31,861 nucleotides of DNA from DAOTUB01 sp034437455 (GCA_034437455.1 DAOTUB010000336.1:1-31861), one strand, 5' to 3'; shown: positions 15,944 through 25,245, counted from the first letter of the stretch. Translations and numbers: made by a program. Notes: generated by a model not told the origin, from the sequence alone.

Positions 15944-17500
15944 TTGACAGGATGGAACAAGCGAAAGGGGCACAGTCCCGTAAGGACCAACGTCCCTACG
16001 GGAGGTATCGTGATCGCCGTGCTGACAGCGGCGATCCTGACAGCGGTGTTGGCGAAGGCGGCGGGGGCGCGCCCCTTGCGCTTCCTCCACATTCGCCACA
16101 ACCTTTCCTGGACCTCCGATCGATTCTCGGCTCACCCTGGCCTGGCGGTCACCGCCGATGGCAGCACGGTGGTCGCGGTCTGGACAGAGAGATACAGCAG
16201 TCTCGATAATTTCGACGGACGTGTCTATTTGCGGGCGGCGTCGGAGACGGGCGGCGGATGGGGGAACAAAATCACAGTCTTTCCTGACGGCAGCGCAGCC
16301 GGGCTTGTCAAGGCAGATGACGTGGCGGCTGTGGCAGTTGCGGGGAACACGGTCCATGTGGTCTACAGAATCGTCGGGTTCGAGGGCAAAGAGCCAGTCC
16401 GGACGGAGATCCGTTATCGGACGTGCTCTCTGACCAGCGGGCAGTGCGCGGGATTTCAGAGTGTGGTCACCGAGATCAACGTCGACGCCTATTTTGTCGG
16501 GCGCGCGGACATCGCACTGGACGACGAGGGAGACCCGCACGTCGTGTGGGCCAGGTATGAGGACTTGCCCAAGACTGAGACTGAGCCTGCGAAGAGCAAG
16601 AGAGAGATCTGGTATAACACCCCACAAGGGGGAAGTTGGACCCCTGGTTATATAACCAAGGTGGACGACAGCGCACCTTGGGTAGAGGGAGTTGATCCCC
16701 CGATAGAGCGCGCGCCGGCCATCGCCTGCGAGGGGGGGTACGCGCACGTGGTCTGGGAAGACCTTTCGGGAGACGCACACGTCGTGCGCTATCGGCGGCG
16801 GAACGATGCTTCGGGAATGTGGGACGATATTGAAGACATCATGACTCCTGACGCGGACCAGCCAGCAGGCAACCCGGACGTGGTAGCCGGAGCCGGGCAG
16901 GTATTTGTCGTGTTGGACTGGTGTTCTTTTTCTGGATGCCAAGCGTACACGCCGCTTTATCGTCGCTCGGCTGTGACCGATACTGTAAATTTCGGCTCTC
17001 TACTGGAAGTCGGCACCGACAAGCTGTATTCCGCAATTGGTATCGAGTATTACTCCTCTGATCCGCGTGAAGGTGAGTACGAGTACCTCTGGGATCTCCA
17101 ACCATCCATCACGTTGAACGACGATGGCTGGCCGGCCGTCGCCTGGCACGCCCAAAGAGTTGGCAGCCCAGGGGAATACGAGATCCACTACAGCTATGCC
17201 GTCGCGGGCACCATCACCCAGGTGCACTGGATCACGCCCACAACCCTGAGCTTTGGTCAGGGGGATCTATTAGGCTCTTCGGCTATCGGGGTAGGGCGCA
17301 GTCCCGTGGGAGTCTCTGCCAGAGAACTGGCGTCGGATGACGAGCAGCATCAACACATCGTCTATATGCGGAAACTGAGCGAGTCTGCCTGGGACATCTA
17401 CTACGATGGCGACGAGTGGGAAGAGTATCCCCATGTCTTTATGCCGGTGATCATGAGAAATGCGGTCGGGTTTTCCAGAAATAATTTGAAGGATCGGTGA
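15944..17500 (+). CDS. Membrane-anchored or secreted seven-repeat beta-propeller protein
   Basis: A 518-residue protein starting at TTG behind GGAGGTG (about 7 bases away). An N-terminal hydrophobic helix (GIVIAVLTAAILTAVLAKAAGA, about 21-42) follows a basic segment and should act as signal or anchor. The rest contains about seven copies of a loose P-x-h-A-x(5-8)-hVvW pattern: HPGLAVTADGSTVVAVW, VAAVAVAGNTVHVVY, RADIALDDEGDPHVVW, APAIACEGGYAHVVW, NPDVVAGAGQVFVVLDW, QPSITLNDDGWPAVAW and ARELASDDEQHQHIVY. This is what a seven-bladed sialidase-like propeller would show; no catalytic set is evident. Near the C-terminus YPHVFMPVIMRN matches a tail motif often seen on exported Chloroflexota proteins. 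Its position within the Tad locus suggests surface display or substrate binding with the pilus. Confidence 0.7.
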   Translation: MTGWNKRKGHSPVRTNVPTGGIVIAVLTAAILTAVLAKAAGARPLRFLHIRHNLSWTSDRFSAHPGLAVTADGSTVVAVWTERYSSLDNFDGRVYLRAASETGGGWGNKITVFPDGSAAGLVKADDVAAVAVAGNTVHVVYRIVGFEGKEPVRTEIRYRTCSLTSGQCAGFQSVVTEINVDAYFVGRADIALDDEGDPHVVWARYEDLPKTETEPAKSKREIWYNTPQGGSWTPGYITKVDDSAPWVEGVDPPIERAPAIACEGGYAHVVWEDLSGDAHVVRYRRRNDASGMWDDIEDIMTPDADQPAGNPDVVAGAGQVFVVLDWCSFSGCQAYTPLYRRSAVTDTVNFGSLLEVGTDKLYSAIGIEYYSSDPREGEYEYLWDLQPSITLNDDGWPAVAWHAQRVGSPGEYEIHYSYAVAGTITQVHWITPTTLSFGQGDLLGSSAIGVGRSPVGVSARELASDDEQHQHIVYMRKLSESAWDIYYDGDEWEEYPHVFMPVIMRNAVGFSRNNLKDR

Positions 17501-17507
17501 GGGTGCG

Positions 17508-18116
17508 ATGGCAAAGAAAACGGGCGTGCGTTGGCTGTTATTGTTGGGCCTGAGCCTGGTCACCGTGGTCGTGGTGTTGCTCTTTTACGACCGCCTGGTT
17601 GAACCGACCTCCTCGTCTCCCGTGGCGGGATTGGCCATCCAGGGCGACACGGCCCGGGCAGCGTTCGACCCGGCAGCCGAGCTGGCCGCGCAGTGGCAGC
17701 AGGACGCGCAGTTGACCAGCGCCTCTTGTCAGTGGTCAAACGTGGGAACGCAACGGACGGATGCAACCGTGTGGGCCTTTCAATTCTTCTCGCCCTCCAC
17801 CCAACGATTGGCGCTCGTCACGGCGGCGGATGGGGCGGCGCGCATGGTGCGCGATAGCCTCAGCCCCTACCGGGTATCCACGTTTTCCGCCGAGCGATGG
17901 CGCGTGGACAGCGACCAGGCGCTGCGGTCCTGGTGGAACAGCGGCGGGAGCGACGTAGTGGCCCGACATCCAGATATGGACCTGGCGATGAACTTGCACA
18001 TGCCAGACGAAGGAGGGAACGACCCGGTCTGGACCGTCGTGGGACTCGCGTCCAACCCAGAGATGACTTCCATCGTCGTGGTGAATGGCGCGGACGGCTC
18101 GTTGATCGAGCCGTGA
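17508..18116 (+). CDS. Membrane-anchored protein of unknown function, PepSY-like
   Basis: A 202-residue protein with one N-terminal membrane helix (WLLLLGLSLVTVVVVLLFY, about residues 7-25) and a soluble outer domain. Features such as AELAAQWQQDAQLTSASCQW, VWAFQFFSPSTQ and the end VVVNGADGSLIEP resemble PepSY-type or related small inhibitory/chaperone domains, but the match is weak and I do not assign a family. It starts 7 bases after the propeller gene, with a GGTGAGGG site overlapping that gene's stop, and 40 bases before tadE, so it is part of the pilus operon and probably acts at the membrane with its neighbours. Confidence 0.65.
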   Translation: MAKKTGVRWLLLLGLSLVTVVVVLLFYDRLVEPTSSSPVAGLAIQGDTARAAFDPAAELAAQWQQDAQLTSASCQWSNVGTQRTDATVWAFQFFSPSTQRLALVTAADGAARMVRDSLSPYRVSTFSAERWRVDSDQALRSWWNSGGSDVVARHPDMDLAMNLHMPDEGGNDPVWTVVGLASNPEMTSIVVVNGADGSLIEP

Positions 18117-18156
18117 TGGGCGCGCTTCTACCGACGGTGGTGTGAGGAGAGAACAA

Positions 18157-18807
18157 ATGAACGAGCAAAAAAAAGAACGGGGTCAATCGCTGGTCGAGAT
18201 GACGATGGTCCTGCCGGTGCTCTTGATCTTTTTTATCGGCGTCGCAGAAATGGGGGCCGCGCTGCGGAATTACCTCGTCGTGGTCAACTCCAGCCGCGAG
18301 GGCTGCCGGTTTGCAGCCCGGGGCGGCTTTCACGACGAGCTTGTCGGCGAGCGGGTGGTTGTTGCTGGCGGGGCCATCCGCGCGGGCGACTTTGTCACCA
18401 GTACCGAAAGCGTGCCTTTCCTGCGTACCCACAGCTACGATGAGCATACCGCAAACACGGGCGTCATCGTCACCCACATCGTGCTGAGCAGCACCGGCGA
18501 GGTCCTTTCGACCACGCAATGGTACACCGGCGTGGTTCTTGCGGAGGGAGGGGCGCTTACTGAATCTGTCCCTATCGACGAGGGAAATTCGCTTCTGGAT
18601 ATGGGCGAGATCACGGCCCGCCACGTGGATTCCACAAAAAAGATCAGCGAGATTCGCGCGGCAGCGATGGTCGACGAGAGAGAGAATCACGTCGTGGTGG
18701 TAGAGGTCTTTTTCCTGCATCCTCTGTTGTTAGATTTGCCCATAGTTCCCTTGCCTAATCCCATGCAACTGTACGCGCACACCGAGATGCGAATTTGGGG
18801 CGAGTGA
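18157..18807 (+). CDS. tadE: TadE-like minor pilin
   Basis: A 216-residue TadE-family pseudopilin. After a short basic leader (MNEQKKERGQSLVEMTMVLP) comes the hydrophobic helix (PVLLIFFIGVAEMGAALRNYL) and the typical continuation NSSREGCRFAARGG. Gly-Gln before LVE fits prepilin peptidase processing, with Glu at about +5. The ATG at 18157 is preferred over the GTG at 18142 because GAGGAGAG precedes it. The outer domain (about 55-216) is beta-rich with no recognised module, of ordinary TadE size. It probably primes or decorates the pilus together with the 1076-residue paralogue at 12575. Confidence 0.88.
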   Translation: MNEQKKERGQSLVEMTMVLPVLLIFFIGVAEMGAALRNYLVVVNSSREGCRFAARGGFHDELVGERVVVAGGAIRAGDFVTSTESVPFLRTHSYDEHTANTGVIVTHIVLSSTGEVLSTTQWYTGVVLAEGGALTESVPIDEGNSLLDMGEITARHVDSTKKISEIRAAAMVDERENHVVVVEVFFLHPLLLDLPIVPLPNPMQLYAHTEMRIWGE

Positions 18808-18845
18808 ATGACCTTGCCGGGTTTGTGGTATCCTGGAGGTGAACG

Positions 18846-21110
18846 ATGAACAAAACCCTTGAGCGGTGGTTGGAGAAATTCCAGAGAAAGACGGGAGTAC
18901 TGCGTAACGATCAGCAAGGACAGGCCCTGATCATTGTCGCCATCGCCTTCTTTGTCCTCCTGGCCTTTGTGGGCCTGGGTATCGACCTGGGATTGGTCTA
19001 TGTCGAACGCGTGCGGGTGGCGCAGGCCGCCGACGCCGCCGCGCTGGCGGCGGCGCCCGAACTGCCAACAAAGGAGGCGGCTCACATGCGCGCGTTGATC
19101 TACTTGCAGGGGAACGGGTACGACTATGAGGCCGCCGACACAAAATTGGCCGTAGACACGTACACCAAGGACGGCAAGTACCCGGTGGACCCGGGTGGAG
19201 AGACCACGATCTGGATCGACACCGCGTACGCACAGGAAAGCGGTGCAGGTGGCGAGGTATTGGAGGACACGGCGAATCGCATCAAGGTGCGAGTCCGGCG
19301 GCAGGTCTTTATGACGTTCATGCAGTTCGTCGGCTTTTCTCACTTCCCGGTCGAAGCCACCGCCGAAGCAGAGAACATCAACCGCGTGGACACCACCATC
19401 GTCTACGATAGGTCGGGCTCAATGGAGTACAACACATTGTGCTATGGTTGTTGGGGTAAAGAGCCGGACATACCATACCCCAGCGGCAGCATTTTTCCAT
19501 TGCCCTGGTCCAGCACCACGACCACGACCGCAGATCACTGCGCAGATGACTGTGAGGATACCGATTACGTTCTCTATGACGACGACACCGACTACCAGGT
19601 CAATGATTGCAACTATTACCACGAGGGTGACGATCAGTACTATATCGTCGTCGAGGCCGAGGAATACTCGGACATCAGCGTGGATTACCACAGCGACTAC
19701 TATGCGGTGTACAAGACGTATTGGGTGGTGCAGCGCAACGCCGAGAACGCTGCCTTCCAAAAATACGAAAAGTGGGACATCGAAGATGTAGAAGCGATGG
19801 GGCGGGATGGGCGCGGCGCTTACCTTTCGCACCATCCCTATCGTGACGCTGAAGATTGGCTGGGCGGCTTGGGCGTGGCGTGCAGCTTGGATGCCCTGCA
19901 AGATGGGGAAAGGTGCCGGGACGCCTGGTCAAGTGGGCGGCCCGATGGAACATTGATGGAACAGCCTTACCCAACCGGTATGAACTTTGCCGCCCCACGG
20001 GCCGACTATGAATTTTATGCGCCTCGCGCTGACAACTATTATTTCTGGATTCGGGGCCAGGCTGCCGTGCAGCAAACCAGGTGGGGACTTGAAAGAAATA
20101 ATCGCATTTTCTGGGGCATAAATAACCGGTATTCAGAAGCGGAGGAGGAAGGTGATTTTCCCCTGGACGTCGGTTATGATGGCGCAATCGGGGATTCGTG
20201 GGACTGGCGCTGCCTCGGCACAAAAAATCTGTCGGCGGGTGATGTGACACTGAACCTGTGGGCCGGTGGGGCCGGGTTCGACGTGGATCGCATCCTCATC
20301 ACGACCAATGACAGAGGAAATGCCTGTTCTATAGATAGAGAACCACCGGGTGGAGTCGCCGGCTTTGCCCCGAACAATGGGCGCACCGATCGGGCTTGCG
20401 ATGGGTGCGATCCGCGTTTCGCCGGGCGACCTGGTGGGCACGTGGATCCTTATCGTCCCTATTGCCCCAGGGATACGCGGTATGACGACATCTATGATGA
20501 CGAACAGCCCATCCGGGAGGCTCTGGAGGCGGCCAAATATTACGCCGGTATGTGGGATCCCCTGTTTGACCAGGTCGGCTACGTCTCCTATGCCAACGAA
20601 GCGGTCATCGAGTGCGAGCTACAATGTTTGCGAGATCCCAGCGTGGGCGCTTGCAACTCGGCCGTGATCACCGACACCGTGATCGCTGCCCTCGACAAAA
20701 CCCGCGCCGGCGGCGGCACGAACATCGCCGATGGGATCGCTAAGGGGATTGAAGTGCTGAGCTCGAGCGAGATCCACTATGGGCGGCCAGGGGCGGCCCA
20801 CATCATGGTCCTGCTGACCGATGGACAGGCCAACTTGTACCCCGATAACACATGCTGGAGATGGTCAGTCGGCGGCGGGGCGACGAACGAAGAAAAGGCC
20901 GCCGCCTGTGTGGTCTATTATGCCCAACAGGCCGCCAATAGCGACATCCTCATCTACACCATCACCCTGGGCTGGGGGGCGGATCAAGACCTGATGAAAC
21001 AAGTGGCCGAAATCACCAAAGGGAAACACTTCCATGCCCCCGACGCCAGCGCATTGAACAGCATTTTTGAGGAATTGTACAAACTCGTATTTGTGCGCCT
21101 CGTGCAGTAG
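18846..21110 (+). CDS. tadG: TadG-like pilus protein with split von Willebrand A domain
   Basis: A 754-residue protein. Residues 22-75 are the TadG/TadE-like anchor (DQQGQALIIVAIAFFVLLAF, then VRVAQAADAAALAAAPELP). A VWA domain follows with a complete metal-ion-dependent adhesion site: DxSxS at Asp188 (YDRSGSM), Thr625 (GGGTNIADG) and Asp659 (LLTDGQ). The first two are separated by about 437 residues, far more than the roughly 70-80 usual in VWA domains. The insert includes an extremely Tyr/Asp-rich stretch (about 235-300) and a module beginning VVEAEEYSD and ending VTLNLWAGGAGFDVDRILITT that resembles carbohydrate-binding jelly-rolls. AGGTGAACG precedes the ATG. Probable role: tip or surface adhesin assembled with the Tad pilus. 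Confidence 0.87.
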   Translation: MNKTLERWLEKFQRKTGVLRNDQQGQALIIVAIAFFVLLAFVGLGIDLGLVYVERVRVAQAADAAALAAAPELPTKEAAHMRALIYLQGNGYDYEAADTKLAVDTYTKDGKYPVDPGGETTIWIDTAYAQESGAGGEVLEDTANRIKVRVRRQVFMTFMQFVGFSHFPVEATAEAENINRVDTTIVYDRSGSMEYNTLCYGCWGKEPDIPYPSGSIFPLPWSSTTTTTADHCADDCEDTDYVLYDDDTDYQVNDCNYYHEGDDQYYIVVEAEEYSDISVDYHSDYYAVYKTYWVVQRNAENAAFQKYEKWDIEDVEAMGRDGRGAYLSHHPYRDAEDWLGGLGVACSLDALQDGERCRDAWSSGRPDGTLMEQPYPTGMNFAAPRADYEFYAPRADNYYFWIRGQAAVQQTRWGLERNNRIFWGINNRYSEAEEEGDFPLDVGYDGAIGDSWDWRCLGTKNLSAGDVTLNLWAGGAGFDVDRILITTNDRGNACSIDREPPGGVAGFAPNNGRTDRACDGCDPRFAGRPGGHVDPYRPYCPRDTRYDDIYDDEQPIREALEAAKYYAGMWDPLFDQVGYVSYANEAVIECELQCLRDPSVGACNSAVITDTVIAALDKTRAGGGTNIADGIAKGIEVLSSSEIHYGRPGAAHIMVLLTDGQANLYPDNTCWRWSVGGGATNEEKAAACVVYYAQQAANSDILIYTITLGWGADQDLMKQVAEITKGKHFHAPDASALNSIFEELYKLVFVRLVQ

Positions 21111-21136
21111 GCGCTGTGACACGTTCAATCAGGTAC

Positions 21137-21165
21137 TTGACATTCTAGTCAGAAACCAGTATCAT
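21137..21165 (+). promoter_or_regulatory. Sigma-70-type promoter before cpaB
   Basis: Perfect TTGACA (21137-21142), 17-base spacer, TATCAT (21160-21165). It lies in the 121-base gap between tadG and cpaB and would give a leader of about 60 bases. It separates a structural-protein unit upstream from the cpaB-cpaE-cpaF-tadB-tadC assembly unit. Confidence 0.75.
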
Positions 21166-21234
21166 AGGATGTAGACGAGTACAATTTAGATGCACAGAGC
21201 AAGCGCCGAGCGAGCACTGCGATAAGGAGGCATG

Positions 21235-22302
21235 ATGCGTGGTCGAACACTGATCCTTGTTGGGCTTATTGTATTGATGGTAGCCGTGGCAGCAGGAGCT
21301 TTGCTACTGAGGGGAAGATCACCTGAGCCTGCACCTGTGGCTGAGGGAACGCCCGGTCCTACACCGCTACCCCAGGACATGGAAGAAATTCTCGTGGCGG
21401 CGCAAAATACCATCCCCCGAGGCACGCTGATCACCGAAGAAAGCGGAGCGGTGACAACGGCCATTTGGCCCAAAGAGTCGGTACCCGAGGGCACACTGAC
21501 CGAGGTGGAGGATGTGTATAATCGCTACACCCGGGTGGACATTTTGCGAGGCATGCCAATTGTAGACAGCTTGCTCACCGAAAAATCCGGTGAGCTGGGA
21601 GCGATAGGTTCAGATGTAGCGCTGCAGATTCCTTCGGGAAAAGTGGCCTACGCGTTGCCAGTGGCGCGTTATTCCAGCGTGGCCTGGGCGCTAAAGCCTG
21701 GCGACTATGTAGATGTGCTCATCTCATTGCTGATCGTGGACCTTGATGAGGAATTCCAAAGCCTCTTGCCTAACAATGCTGCTTGTGTGAGTCCACCTGC
21801 GGGAGAGGAATGCGAAAGTGGAGTACTGGGACGTTTGGAGGGGCTGCCTAACAATTGGGTGGTCAACGTTATACCGAACGAACCCCAACGCCCACGTCTG
21901 GTGACCCAGGTGGCGGTACAGAACGCGATGGTGCTCCGCGTCGGCGATTGGGAGGAGAAGAGAGAAGAGCCGCCTGTCGAGGAAGAGACCACCGAAGAAG
22001 CGGCTGCGCCCGTTGAGCCGGTGCGTGAAGACGTGGAACCCGTGACACTGGTCGTCACCCCGCAGGACGCTATCGCGCTCAAATACGCGCTGGAAATTGG
22101 CGCCGACATCGATCTGGTATTGCGTGCAGTCGGCGACACGGCTTCCATTTCCACCGAGACGGTCACATTGCAGTATCTTTTCAACCGTTTTAACATTGAA
22201 CAGCCGCCTAAACTGCCCTATGGCGCCGAACCTCGGCTCAAGTCCTTATCGGGTGTTGAGAGTGAAACGGAAGGCACCGAGGGTGGCGAACCCAGGGAAT
22301 AG
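21235..22302 (+). CDS. cpaB: Flp pilus assembly protein CpaB/RcpC
   Basis: A 355-residue single-pass membrane protein. Residues 5-24 are the membrane helix (LILVGLIVLMVAVAAGALLL), followed by a Pro-rich linker and a SAF domain (about 45-115; VAAQNTIPRGTLITEES, ILRGMPIVDSLLT). The RcpC/CpaB-type region contains SGKVAYALPVARYSSVAWALKPGDYVDVLI. An acidic, Pro-rich stretch (about 235-270) interrupts the second half. ATGs at 21232 and 21235 both follow AAGGAGG; 21235 has better spacing. In diderms CpaB contacts the secretin; with no secretin here its role may be to shape the pore or cell-wall passage. Confidence 0.88.
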   Translation: MRGRTLILVGLIVLMVAVAAGALLLRGRSPEPAPVAEGTPGPTPLPQDMEEILVAAQNTIPRGTLITEESGAVTTAIWPKESVPEGTLTEVEDVYNRYTRVDILRGMPIVDSLLTEKSGELGAIGSDVALQIPSGKVAYALPVARYSSVAWALKPGDYVDVLISLLIVDLDEEFQSLLPNNAACVSPPAGEECESGVLGRLEGLPNNWVVNVIPNEPQRPRLVTQVAVQNAMVLRVGDWEEKREEPPVEEETTEEAAAPVEPVREDVEPVTLVVTPQDAIALKYALEIGADIDLVLRAVGDTASISTETVTLQYLFNRFNIEQPPKLPYGAEPRLKSLSGVESETEGTEGGEPRE

Positions 22303-22417
22303 TCGCGTCTGGCCTTTGAAGGGGATGTTTGCTCTAGCGTAGCGTGATGGGTTGAGGCAACATATCCGGATAGATGCGCCTCTTTAGCCGCCACGCTGCG
22401 GAGAGAGGTGGAGTAAA

Positions 22418-23737
22418 GTGGACCAATCACAAGAACGAATTCGATTGTTGATCGTTGACGACATCGAGGAAACGAGGGAGAACTTGCGCAAGTTGCTCTC
22501 CTTCGACACCGACATCGAAGTCGTCGGCTCGGCGGGGTCGGGCTTCGAAGCGGTCGAAAAGGTCGGTCAACTCCAGCCTCACATCGTCCTGATGGACATC
22601 AACATGCCCGGCATGGACGGCATCACCGCCGTGGAAAAAGTCCTGGAGGTGGAACCCGCGACCCAGGTGATCATGCTCTCTGTGCAAGGCGAGACCGATT
22701 ACCTGCGCCGGGCGATGACGGCCGGCGCGTGGGATTTTCTCACCAAGCCCGCCAGCGGCAGCGAGTTGATCAGCACCATCCGCCGGGTCTATGATAAGGG
22801 AAAAGACCTCCGAGCAGCGAGAAGGGCAGCCGGAGTTGCTGGCCCTGCTGCTCTGGGTGAGGAACGCAAACGTGGAGAAGTCGTCGCCGTCTTTGGACCA
22901 AAAGGCGGCGTGGGATGCACACTCATCGCGGTTAATTTGGCCATCGCCCTGCAACAACTGGCCGAGAGTCAACAAAAGGTCGCGCTGATGGACGCGGACC
23001 TCCAGTTTGGAGACGTAGGCGTCATGCTCAACTTGCAAGCCAGCCGCAGCGTGGCGGATCTGGTGCCCCGGATCGGGGAACTGGATAGCGATATGTTGAG
23101 CAGCGTGATGACGGCTCATGGCTCCGGGATCAAGGTATTGTTGGCGCCGCCGCATCCAGTAGCAGCGGAGGGTCTAATGACCGCAGTGGTGCCGGGCGAT
23201 GGTTCAGGAAACCGCTCGGCGCCCGAGGCGATCCTGAACATGATGCGCCAGGATTTCGACATTATCGTCGTGGATGTATGGAGTTGGCTAGAAGACGTCG
23301 CCTTGACCGTGTTCGACGTTGCAGCGTTGATCGTGCTCGTCGTCATGCCCAACATCCCGGCCATCAAGAACGCCCGTTTGTTTCTCGAAGTGGCGTCCAA
23401 ACTGGACTATCCCATGGAAAAAGTAGCCCTGGTCGTCAACGGCATAGATCGGCACCAGGGTATTCAAGTAGAGCAGATCGAAAAAGCGATGATACCCGTA
23501 GTAGCCCAGATCCCTCTCGACGAGCGCGCAGCGTTGGCGGCTACCAATCGCGGCGTGCCGTTCGTCATGGGAGATCGGGATCGGCCTATTTCTCAGAGTA
23601 TCTTTCAGCTTGCTCAATTTGTCCAGAGCCAACTAGCAGCTCTGGATGAGCAGGAGGAAAGAGAGGATACATCCGCAGAGAAAGAACCGGCAGGAACCGG
23701 TTTACTGCGGTTGAGAGGGGTCTTTAAACGAGGATAA
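22418..23737 (+). CDS. cpaE: CpaE-type ATPase with receiver domain
   Basis: A 439-residue fusion. Residues 8-125 are a receiver domain with all key residues: Asp14-Asp15, phospho-acceptor Asp60 (LMDINMPGMDG), Ser88 and Lys110 (LTKP). Residues 153-415 are a MinD/ParA-like ATPase with a deviant Walker A, KGGVGCT (162-168), in which the usual GKT lysine is replaced by Cys, and DADLQFGDVG, both typical of CpaE. It places or times Tad pilus assembly at the membrane. Start is GTG behind GAGAGAGGTGGAG. The C-terminal ~25 residues are a charged tail. Because the receiver looks functional, phosphorylation by the DegS-like kinase at 10843 is possible (inference). Confidence 0.92.
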   Translation: MDQSQERIRLLIVDDIEETRENLRKLLSFDTDIEVVGSAGSGFEAVEKVGQLQPHIVLMDINMPGMDGITAVEKVLEVEPATQVIMLSVQGETDYLRRAMTAGAWDFLTKPASGSELISTIRRVYDKGKDLRAARRAAGVAGPAALGEERKRGEVVAVFGPKGGVGCTLIAVNLAIALQQLAESQQKVALMDADLQFGDVGVMLNLQASRSVADLVPRIGELDSDMLSSVMTAHGSGIKVLLAPPHPVAAEGLMTAVVPGDGSGNRSAPEAILNMMRQDFDIIVVDVWSWLEDVALTVFDVAALIVLVVMPNIPAIKNARLFLEVASKLDYPMEKVALVVNGIDRHQGIQVEQIEKAMIPVVAQIPLDERAALAATNRGVPFVMGDRDRPISQSIFQLAQFVQSQLAALDEQEEREDTSAEKEPAGTGLLRLRGVFKRG

Positions 23738-23792
23738 GATTTGTCGTGATAGTGGTTAACGACTACTCCGGAGAATGGAGGAGAAATAAACA

Positions 23793-25205
23793 ATGTCGTT
23801 GTTGAAACGAATCGAGCAGGAAAAAAAGACATCTCGGACGAGGCCGACCACACAGCGGCCAAGTCCTTCGCAGCAACCAAGTGCTCCGCAGAGACAAAAG
23901 ATGCAGGTGCGTCGCCAGCCGGCTTCTCCCGTTCAAGACGCCTATCGGAACCTGAAAGAACGCATCCAGAACCGGTTGATCGCCGAGCTGGACCCCACGA
24001 TAGACGTCACCAAAACAGCCGAAGTGCGTCGCACGATCGAGACCATGTACGACGAGATTTTGGCGTCGGAGAGTATCGTCCTCAGCCGGACAGAGCGACA
24101 ACGGCTGTTCGAACAGATTTCTGCGGAAATACTGGGCCTAGGGCCGTTGGAGCCGCTTCTGGCCGACGACACGATCACCGAGATCATGGTGAATGGACCC
24201 AAGCAAATCTATATCGAGCGCAGCGGCAAAGCTCAGCGCGTCAACATCACCTTTGAGTCGAACGAACACCTGATGCGCATCATCGAGCGCATCGTCGCTC
24301 CCCTGGGACGACGCATTGATGAGAGTTCGCCCACGGTGGATGCCCGCCTGCAGGACGGCTCTCGTGTGAACGCGGTGATCCCGCCCATCTCTCTCGTAGG
24401 GCCGGTGCTGACCATCCGCAAATTCTCCGAAACCCCGCTGACCGTCGAACAATTGATCGGGTATGGCTCTGTCACCGCCGAATCCATGGAATTCCTCAAA
24501 GCCTGCGTGCAGGCGAAACTGAACATTGTCGTCTCGGGAGGGACTGGATCTGGAAAGACGACCTTTTTGAACCTGCTTTCCGGCTTCATCCACGCCGACG
24601 AACGCATCATCACCGTCGAGAACGCCGCCGAGTTGCAGTTGCGCCAGGAACACGTCGTGACCCTCGAATCGCGCCCACCCAATATCGAAGGTAAAGGCGC
24701 GGTCACCATCCAGGATCTGGTGATCAACTGCTTGCGGATGCGCCCGGAGCGCATCATCGTGGGCGAGTGTCGCGGCCCTGAGGCTTTCGACATGCTCCAG
24801 GCGATGAACACGGGACACGAGGGCAGCATGACGACCATCCACGCCAACAATCCTCGCGAGGCTCTGGGTCGCGTGGAGAACATGATCCTGATGGCCGGAA
24901 TGGACCTGCCCCACCGGGCCATCCGCGAGCAGATCGCTGCCGCGCTGGACTTGATCATCCAGCTTTCGCGCATGCGGGATGGAAGCCGCAAATGCATCGC
25001 CATCACCGAAGTCCAGGGCATGGAGGGAGATATCGTCACCATGTCCGACATCTTTAAATTTGAACATGCAGGATTTGAGAGCGGTAAAGTGATCGGCGAT
25101 CTGCGCTCCACAGGTCTGCGCCCGATGTTCATGAGCAAGATCGAGGCCTCTGGCATCCACCTGCCGCCTAGCATCTTTGGCGCGGGACAGCGACGACGAT
25201 ACTAG
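23793..25205 (+). CDS. cpaF: CpaF/TadA pilus assembly ATPase
   Basis: A 470-residue secretion ATPase that powers Tad pilus assembly as a hexamer on the cytoplasmic side. A basic, disordered N-terminus (to about 45) precedes the N-terminal domain. The core has ITEIMVNGPKQIYIERSGK near 128-146, Walker A GGTGSGKTT near 248-257, the Asp-box-like TVENAAELQL, GECRGPEAFDMLQAMNTGHE (Walker B region) and the His-box TTIHANNP. In most relatives the Asp-box reads ED; here it is EN. Length is normal. GGAGGAGAAATAAACA precedes the ATG. tadB starts 40 bases after its stop. Confidence 0.95.
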   Translation: MSLLKRIEQEKKTSRTRPTTQRPSPSQQPSAPQRQKMQVRRQPASPVQDAYRNLKERIQNRLIAELDPTIDVTKTAEVRRTIETMYDEILASESIVLSRTERQRLFEQISAEILGLGPLEPLLADDTITEIMVNGPKQIYIERSGKAQRVNITFESNEHLMRIIERIVAPLGRRIDESSPTVDARLQDGSRVNAVIPPISLVGPVLTIRKFSETPLTVEQLIGYGSVTAESMEFLKACVQAKLNIVVSGGTGSGKTTFLNLLSGFIHADERIITVENAAELQLRQEHVVTLESRPPNIEGKGAVTIQDLVINCLRMRPERIIVGECRGPEAFDMLQAMNTGHEGSMTTIHANNPREALGRVENMILMAGMDLPHRAIREQIAAALDLIIQLSRMRDGSRKCIAITEVQGMEGDIVTMSDIFKFEHAGFESGKVIGDLRSTGLRPMFMSKIEASGIHLPPSIFGAGQRRRY

Positions 25206-25245
25206 CGGCGAGGGAATAGCTGTGACGTAACGTGGAGGGTAAGCG

